Source of the DNA: Candidatus Woesearchaeota archaeon
GTDB taxonomy: Archaea; Nanobdellota; Nanobdellia; Woesearchaeales; DSVV01
Length of the DNA: 64,000 nucleotides
Assembly (NCBI GenBank): GCA_018657385.1
Contig: JABHXF010000003.1
Coordinates: 1-64,000 of the forward strand
Direction of reading: 5' to 3'
In this document: positions 57,924-64,000 of the stretch, piece after piece
Layout: every line of letters starts with the position of its first letter
Numbering within the stretch: the first letter of the stretch is position 1
Notes under the pieces: model-generated
What the model saw: the letters and a program-made list of their open reading frames with translations, nothing else
Told to the model about the DNA's origin: nothing
Database searches by the model: none
Made by a program: the position numbers and the translations under genes

Positions 57924-58995
57924 ATCATTAAGAAAACAAATTGATGATATTGATGATACTATCATTAAATTATTAAAAAGCAGACAAGATATTGTTGATG
58001 CTGTTGCAAATTTTAAAGCAGAAACAAATTTTCCTATTCTTGATGTTGTTAGAGAAGGCGAAATAGTTGATAGACTCAAAAAAAAAGCAATTGAAAACAA
58101 TATTGAACCAAGTTTTGTTGAAAATATAATCAAGATAATTATGACTCATTCAAAGAAACATCAAGCAAGTAAATTATTAAGTTCAGAAAATAAAACATCT
58201 CAAAATAAATCAAATTCATCTTTACACCTCTCAGATTCAAATACAGACAAATCTGGATTTAGAATAGGGATTATTGGATTTGGTAGGTTTGGTAAATTAT
58301 TAGTTAAAAATTTAGCTGTTGATTTTGATATTTTTGTTTTTGATATTAACCATGATAAAGAAAGTGTAATTGCTTCAGGTGGAAAACTTTTATCCCTAGA
58401 AGAAGTATGCAAATCAGATATTATTATTCCTGCTGTCCCTATATCTGAATTTGAGAATATAATTAAACAAATTTCACCATTACTTAAAAAAGGTGCGATT
58501 GTTATGGATGTCTGTTCAGTAAAAGAATTTCCAGTTGAGATTATGAAACAACATTTGCCTGAAAATATTGATATTATTGCAACACACCCTATGTTTGGCC
58601 CAGATAGTGCAGCAGATAGTATTAAAGATAAAAAAATAGTTGTATGTAAAGTTAGGGTAAATGATATGCGTTTTAAAACAATTATTAATCTTTTTAGACA
58701 TAAAGGTTTGATAGTTATTGAAACAACCCCTGAAGAGCATGATAAGCAAATTGCTATGACTCAAGTTCTAACACATTTTATTGGTCATGCATTGATTGAT
58801 ATGGGGGCAGAAGCTCATGAAATAGACACAGAAGGTTACAAAAGATTATTACATATACTTGGTGTTGTTTGTAATGATACTTATCAATTATTTGAAGATA
58901 TTAATCATCAAAATAAATATTCAGATGAAGTTAGGAAAAAATTAATTTCATCATTGAAAAATATAGATGATAAATTAAAACAAAGTAGGGGATGA
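57913..58995 (+). CDS. tyrA: Chorismate mutase-prephenate dehydrogenase fusion
   Basis: AroQ domain ESLRKQIDDIDDTIIKLLKSRQ; IGIIGFGRFGKLL, THPMFGPDSAADS. Confidence 0.9.
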   Translation: MKIESLRKQIDDIDDTIIKLLKSRQDIVDAVANFKAETNFPILDVVREGEIVDRLKKKAIENNIEPSFVENIIKIIMTHSKKHQASKLLSSENKTSQNKSNSSLHLSDSNTDKSGFRIGIIGFGRFGKLLVKNLAVDFDIFVFDINHDKESVIASGGKLLSLEEVCKSDIIIPAVPISEFENIIKQISPLLKKGAIVMDVCSVKEFPVEIMKQHLPENIDIIATHPMFGPDSAADSIKDKKIVVCKVRVNDMRFKTIINLFRHKGLIVIETTPEEHDKQIAMTQVLTHFIGHALIDMGAEAHEIDTEGYKRLLHILGVVCNDTYQLFEDINHQNKYSDEVRKKLISSLKNIDDKLKQSRG

Positions 58996-58999
58996 AAAA

Positions 59000-59860
59000 A
59001 TGAAAATCGGATTCCAAGGTATAAAGGGTGCATATAGTGAAATAGCTGTAAATCAATATTTTAAGAATTTATGTGGGAATATTGATGCAATTAGTTTTGA
59101 TGGTTTTGATGATGTTTTCGAAGCAGTTAAAAACAAAGAAATTGATGCAGGAGTTATACCTTTTGAGAATACTATAGCTGGAAGTGTTGCATCTAATTAT
59201 GATCTGCTTGTTCGTGATGGGTTGGTTATAGTTGGAGAAGTATTTGTAAAGATAAATCATTGTCTGCTTTTCAATAAAGGTACAAGTTTTGATAATCTTA
59301 AAACTATTTATTCACATCCTGTTGCATTAGATCAATGTAAAGATTTTATCAAGAAGCATAAACTTAAAGCTGTTCCTGTTTATGATACAGCTGGTGCTGC
59401 AAAGATGGTTAGTGAAAGATTAAGAATTGATGAGGCAGCAATTGCTTCTAATTTATGTGCTGAAATCTATAATTTAAATAAAATTGATGAATCTATTGAA
59501 AGTCATGTAAGTATTACAAAGTTTTTCGTAGTTGTATTACCTGAAATGGTTGATAGGATTAATTTAGAGACTATTCAATCTACTAATGAAAATATTAAAA
59601 AAGAAAAAACTTGTATTGCTTTAAAGACAAAACATTATCCCGGTGCTTTAGTAAATGCTTTGCAAAGACTTTCTATGCATAATGTTAACATGACTAAATT
59701 AGAGTCTAGACCAATACTTGGTACTCCATGGGAATATATGTTCTTTGTTGAGATAGATGGTGGAATAGATGATGAAAATATAAAAAAAGTATTAGTAGAG
59801 ATAGAAGCAACATCATTGTTCTTTAAAATATTAGGTAGTTATCCTAAAGGAACAGAATGA
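59000..59860 (+). CDS. pheA: Prephenate dehydratase with C-terminal ACT domain
   Basis: GFQGIKGAYSEIAVNQYF, GVIPFENTIAGSVASNYDLL, HVSITKFFVV, TKLESRPILGTPWEYMFFVEIDG. Confidence 0.95.
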   Translation: MKIGFQGIKGAYSEIAVNQYFKNLCGNIDAISFDGFDDVFEAVKNKEIDAGVIPFENTIAGSVASNYDLLVRDGLVIVGEVFVKINHCLLFNKGTSFDNLKTIYSHPVALDQCKDFIKKHKLKAVPVYDTAGAAKMVSERLRIDEAAIASNLCAEIYNLNKIDESIESHVSITKFFVVVLPEMVDRINLETIQSTNENIKKEKTCIALKTKHYPGALVNALQRLSMHNVNMTKLESRPILGTPWEYMFFVEIDGGIDDENIKKVLVEIEATSLFFKILGSYPKGTE

Positions 59861-59907
59861 TTATTTAGATAAGAATAATTAATAAAAAAATAAAAATAAA
59901 AAAAGCT

Positions 59908-60486
59908 CTATTTGCCTCTTCTTTTGTTTGCTCTTAGGCTAGGTCTGATTTTCTCTGCACCTTTACCTTTATTTCTTAATCCACGAGATTTTCTTCCAGC
60001 AGATGTTTTGCCTCTGAAAACTCTTGCTCTGTGTTTTGGAGCAGCAGTCCATCCAAGACTTTTATCACTTTTAATTGCAGGATGTTTATTATCAACTAGA
60101 ATAATTTCATACCATACATAAATTGCATCTTCTATTACCCAATAGCTGTTAAGAACTTCGCAATTAACATATTTTCTATTAGCTCTTTCTTCAGCAACTT
60201 GCTGATAGCTTTTACCTACATTTTTTCTTCTTGTATATCTTCTAGGTTTTCTACCACCTGCAGGTTTAGGTCTCATCCTTCCCCCTCTCTTTACTTTTTG
60301 TCTAACAACAATAATTCCAGGCTTTGCTTTGTAACCTAAACTTCTAGCTCTATCTAATCTTGTAGGTCTTTCAATTCTAACTGTAACTGGTTCCCTTCTC
60401 CAAGAAATAAGTCTTTTTGTCCATAACTCCTTCATATTAGCCTTAGGCTTTTTCCAAATGTTTCTTATATGTTTGTAAACTCCCAT
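59908..60486 (-). CDS. rpl15e: Ribosomal protein L15e
   Basis: [14 protein letters not shown]...[44 protein letters not shown]. Confidence 0.97.
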   Translation of the reverse strand: MGVYKHIRNIWKKPKANMKELWTKRLISWRREPVTVRIERPTRLDRARSLGYKAKPGIIVVRQKVKRGGRMRPKPAGGRKPRRYTRRKNVGKSYQQVAEERANRKYVNCEVLNSYWVIEDAIYVWYEIILVDNKHPAIKSDKSLGWTAAPKHRARVFRGKTSAGRKSRGLRNKGKGAEKIRPSLRANKRRGK

Positions 60487-60579
60487 TTTCGCACTTCCAT
60501 TATTTCATTACTCATCACAGATTCAGGTAAGTGACTACCCACATCTCTGTTGTACCAATGGATTGAGTTACCCTTTATA

Positions 60580-60665
60580 AAGGTTTTGAAGGTTGGGAGG
60601 GTAAGGAAGGTTCAGAAGGTAAAAAACAATCCAAACATTCCAAACTCCTAACCTTCCAAACTCTT
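60580..60665. repeat. Quasi-palindrome, family member P3
   Basis: aaggttttgaaggttgggagggtaaggaagg... / ...atccaaacattccaaactcctaaccttccaaactctt. Confidence 0.6.
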
Positions 60666-60744
60666 ACAATTATAGCCTAAATCACAACAAACTATATATA
60701 TTAATATATATAATATACAATATTAATTAAAAGGAGTGGGTAAT

Positions 60745-61716
60745 ATGAATGAAATTAGACAAGTTATATTAGATATGCCTAAGCATATAGTAGATGCAGT
60801 TTCTATAGTTAAAGATTTTAGAGTAGATGGGTTAATTAATTCAGTTGTAATTACTGGAATGGGTGGTAGTGCAATAGCTGGAGACATAATGAAATCATAT
60901 CTATCAGATCTTAGAGATTTAAGAGTTGAAGTTAATCGCGGATATAAGCTGCCTGTTTGGGTGGATGAAAATACTTTAGTTATTGTTTGTTCATATTCTG
61001 GTAATACAGAAGAAACAATTTCTTGTTATAAAGATGCAATTAGAAAAAAATCTAAGGTTTTGGGGATTGCAACAGGTGGTAAAATAAAAGATATGTTTAA
61101 TAAAAACAATCATCCTTTGTTAATTTTGCCAAAAGGAATGCAACCAAGAAATGCTATTTGTTATTTATTCTTTACATCATTGAAAGTTTTAGAAAACTCT
61201 CAATTAATTCCAAAACAAACAACTTTTATTAAAGATACAATCAAAGCATTGAAAAAACCAATGTTAGATAAAGCTGCGCAAGATCTTGCTAAAAGTTTAG
61301 TTAATAAAATTCCATTAATTTATGCATCTAGTAATTTAAGTGTTGTAGCTTATAGATGGAAATGTGAATTTAATGAAAATGCTAAGATACATGCATTTTC
61401 TGCAACCCTACCAGAATTAAACCATAATGAATTAGTTGGTTTTACAAAAAGATTAGCTGATTTTCATGTGATCTTCTTAAGAGACCAAGATGATGATAAG
61501 CATATTAAGAAAAGAATCAAGATTACAAAAAGTTTAGTTAAACAATATAATGTTCCTGTTACTGAGATTGGTATTTCTGGTCCTGATAAATTAACTAGAA
61601 TGTTCTCTGCTATTTTTATGGGTGATATGACTAGTTTTTATTTAGCAATAGAACATGGGGTAGATCCAGAACCAGTTGAGATAATTGAGAAGTTGAAAGA
61701 TATGTTGAAAGATTAA
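60745..61716 (+). CDS. Bifunctional phosphoglucose/phosphomannose isomerase
   Basis: TGMGGSAIAGDIMKSYL, VNRGYKLPVWV, VCSYSGNTEETISC; ATG 60745 preferred. Confidence 0.92.
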   Translation: MNEIRQVILDMPKHIVDAVSIVKDFRVDGLINSVVITGMGGSAIAGDIMKSYLSDLRDLRVEVNRGYKLPVWVDENTLVIVCSYSGNTEETISCYKDAIRKKSKVLGIATGGKIKDMFNKNNHPLLILPKGMQPRNAICYLFFTSLKVLENSQLIPKQTTFIKDTIKALKKPMLDKAAQDLAKSLVNKIPLIYASSNLSVVAYRWKCEFNENAKIHAFSATLPELNHNELVGFTKRLADFHVIFLRDQDDDKHIKKRIKITKSLVKQYNVPVTEIGISGPDKLTRMFSAIFMGDMTSFYLAIEHGVDPEPVEIIEKLKDMLKD

Positions 61717-61808
61717 GGTTTGAAAGGCTTGGAAGGCTTGAAAGGCTTGGAAGATTGCCATTGGCACCCTCCAGACCATCCAAACATTCCTAACCCTTCT
61801 AACCTTCA
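61715..61808. repeat. Quasi-palindrome, family member P4
   Basis: aaggtttgaaaggcttggaaggcttg... / ...ccctccagaccatccaaacattcctaacccttctaacctt. Confidence 0.65.
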
Positions 61809-61824
61809 TAAACGGAGGTTAAAA

Positions 61825-62691
61825 ATGCCTAAAGCATTAGGGATTGACATTGGTGGTACATACATAAAAGCAGGGTTTGTAGACAAGAGAGGCAAGTTAT
61901 ACGAACATACTAAAGTATTAACAGAAGCAAAAAAAGGAACAAACAAAGTTATAGAAAATATTATTTCTCTTATTGAAAAATTAGGACCAAAAGAAATTCG
62001 TGCAATTGGTGTTGGCATTCCAGGATCAGTTGATATTTCTAAGGGAGTAATTATTAACACCCCTAATTTACCTTTACATGGTATTCATATTCAAGAGATT
62101 CTAAAAAAACATTTTAAGAAAAAAGTTAAAATTGAAAATGATGCTAATTGTTTTGGTATTGCAGAGGCAAAAGCTGGAAATGGAAGTAAATTTCAAAATG
62201 TTTTATGTCTAACACTTGGCACAGGCATAGGAAGTGCAATGATTATGAAGAAAAAGTTGTATAAAGGCCGTGGTAATGCTCCTGAACTTGGCCATACAAT
62301 AATTCATTTTAAAGGTCTTCCTTGTAAATGTGGTGTTCAAGGTTGTGTTGAAGAATATATTTCTACTAGAGGTTTATTAAGGATTGCAAAAAATAAAGGA
62401 TTAAAAGTTAAGGACACATTTGATATATTTTTAGCAGCTGAAAGACATAATAGAAAAGCAATTCAAATATTTGAAATCTATGGTGAAATCTTAGGGATTG
62501 TATTAGCTAATTTTGTTAATACTTTTGATCCTGATGTTATTGTTCTTGGTGGTCAAATAACTGGTTCTTGGCGTTTCTTTAATAAGACAATGACAAGGGA
62601 ATTAAATAAAAGAAGCTTCATCCCTGCATGTAAGGTAGTAAGAACAGAAATGAAAGAAGCTGGTGTTATTGGTGCAGGGTTATTAGTTTAA
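61825..62691 (+). CDS. ROK-family sugar kinase
   Basis: ALGIDIGGTYIKAG, ENDANCFGIAEA, CLTLGTGIGSAM, CKCGVQGCVEEYIS; N-terminal extension from 61720 is repeat-derived. Confidence 0.93.
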   Translation: MPKALGIDIGGTYIKAGFVDKRGKLYEHTKVLTEAKKGTNKVIENIISLIEKLGPKEIRAIGVGIPGSVDISKGVIINTPNLPLHGIHIQEILKKHFKKKVKIENDANCFGIAEAKAGNGSKFQNVLCLTLGTGIGSAMIMKKKLYKGRGNAPELGHTIIHFKGLPCKCGVQGCVEEYISTRGLLRIAKNKGLKVKDTFDIFLAAERHNRKAIQIFEIYGEILGIVLANFVNTFDPDVIVLGGQITGSWRFFNKTMTRELNKRSFIPACKVVRTEMKEAGVIGAGLLV

Positions 62692-62797
62692 TCTTGTTTG
62701 ATTTTTTAAAATTTTATCTTTATCTTTATTCTGTTGTCCTTACCACTACTACTTCTATTTATATACTCTAATCTCCTATTTATTATAGGTGAGATAA

Positions 62798-63568
62798 ATG
62801 AATAATGTATTAACAGTACTTTCAATAGTTGCTAAATTAATCTTTGCAGATCCAGTTTCTTATATTGGTAATGAACCTAATAAAGAACTTTCTCCCACAA
62901 ATATTGAAAATGTTGTAATGCAAGCTTCTGAACCACTAGAACAAGAAGGTTATCCTGGGCAGGCCCAAGATTTAATGGATATTTTTACAGAAGACTCCAA
63001 TAAAATACAAAGTTATATGTCTTTTAGTTATATGATTCCAACAAGTAATTTTGCAAATAATATGGACCATCTTTATGATCTACTTATTCTTGCTGCAGAT
63101 GTAGAACAAGATCATCCTAAACATTTTTCTGGATTTAAAAAAGCAATTGATGATTTAAATGTATTTTACAAAGGTGATTTAATGAATAAACATCAAGATA
63201 TTCTAAATAATGGTTTTGTATTATCTGATGCAATTGAATCAAATTATGAGTTAATGCAGCATTATCAAGAAAATGGTGATGTTGAAGCAATGAGTGATTT
63301 TGCTAGAAAAGTAAATCAAGATTATTTATCTTTTTTGGAATCAGTTAATGAATCTGTTTGGGGAGATCTTGATGCTTTATCTGGTGTTGTTAAATTCCTT
63401 AGAACACAACCAAAAGATCCTATTACTTATGAACTAATGGATTTAACAGTTAAACTTGCTGAGAATAGAATTTATTTATTAAATGAAACTAGGTATTTGT
63501 ATCATGAATTATCACAAAGTACTTTTGAAACTTGTGATAATACATATACTATGGTTAATAGTAATTAA
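62798..63568 (+). CDS. Hypothetical protein, possible signal peptide
   Basis: MNNVLTVLSIVAKLIFADP; helical remainder. Confidence 0.65.
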   Translation: MNNVLTVLSIVAKLIFADPVSYIGNEPNKELSPTNIENVVMQASEPLEQEGYPGQAQDLMDIFTEDSNKIQSYMSFSYMIPTSNFANNMDHLYDLLILAADVEQDHPKHFSGFKKAIDDLNVFYKGDLMNKHQDILNNGFVLSDAIESNYELMQHYQENGDVEAMSDFARKVNQDYLSFLESVNESVWGDLDALSGVVKFLRTQPKDPITYELMDLTVKLAENRIYLLNETRYLYHELSQSTFETCDNTYTMVNSN

Positions 63569-63578
63569 AAATAAAAAA

Positions 63579-63999
63579 TTAATGTTTATATTGTGTTGTA
63601 GCTACACGACATGTAACTGAATCAGGTGCAATTCTATCAAATCTTGTAAATAGTTCATCAAATTGTGCATCTAATGTTTCTTGATTATACTTAACTGCTT
63701 CTGCCTCAACAAATTCTTTTGGAGCCAAACCATTTAAATTAGGAACAGCTTTTTGAGTAACATATTTTGTAGAAGTTTGTTCAACAAAATCAACTAGTGA
63801 TTGTGCTGCTTCTTTCACTACACCATCAGTATTAACTTGCCCATTTGAAGCAGCTTTTGCATGGTCAGCGTACCATTTAAAATACTTTCCAGCTGCATAA
63901 TCTCCAACCATTTCCTTAGCTTGTACAACAACTGGATCTTCTTCTTGAACAGTATCATTTTTTTTATCATTAAGGGTATTTGTTACATAATCCCTTACA
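63579..63999 (-). CDS. Hypothetical protein, 5' end truncated by window edge
   Basis: The frame of the 63579..63911 ORF stays open upstream (VRDYVTNTLNDKKNDTVQEEDPVVVQAKEMVGDY) to the window end. Confidence 0.7.
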   Translation of the reverse strand, partial: VRDYVTNTLNDKKNDTVQEEDPVVVQAKEMVGDYAAGKYFKWYADHAKAASNGQVNTDGVVKEAAQSLVDFVEQTSTKYVTQKAVPNLNGLAPKEFVEAEAVKYNQETLDAQFDELFTRFDRIAPDSVTCRVATTQYKH

Positions 64000-64000
64000 C

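Noticed and set aside
1-64000. CRISPR array
   Set aside because: No regularly spaced identical repeats with unique spacers were seen; the Cas4-like gene is not accompanied by other cas genes.

Overview
AT-rich 64 kb window that is almost certainly archaeal. Lineage evidence: ribosomal protein L15e, aIF6, AbrB-PhoU type regulators, an HTH_10 (bat-like) regulator and a short-intron tRNA. A DPANN-type lineage is plausible but not proven. Main blocks: (1) about 1-9.3 kb, a defence/R-M-like module (PLD-SNF2 helicase, Eco57I-like N6-adenine methylase, PUA-like protein) bracketed by imperfect, colinear inverted flanks and followed by a tyrosine recombinase; (2) 10-29 kb, mixed core and accessory genes (RelBE-like TA, ScpA, aIF6, a degenerate cis-prenyltransferase, prepilin peptidase, a VanX-like/radical-SAM/methyltransferase group, a Cas4/RecB-like nuclease, adenylate kinase, a glycosyltransferase, and an RHH-kinase pair); (3) 28.5-41.2 kb, two paralogous AbrB-PhoU regulators, each divergent from an operon of unrecognised, largely envelope-type proteins, with a shared 19/20-nt promoter element; (4) 42.8-59.9 kb, an aromatic amino-acid supercluster covering DAHP to Trp and the Phe/Tyr precursors. 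It includes aroB-aroA and aroK-aroD-aroE fusion genes that overlap by 4 nt in exactly the domain order of the eukaryotic AROM protein, a TrpC-TrpF fusion with a 52-Asn tract inside the TrpC domain, and a possible pseudoknotted leader before DAHP synthase; (5) 59.9-64 kb, L15e, PGI/PMI, a ROK kinase and hypotheticals. Two dispersed non-coding families were found: a structured GGCCAGGCGAG...GTCCGTCTGTGCC element (4 copies) and long G-rich/C-rich quasi-palindromes. All family calls are by eye from motifs; no database search was run.
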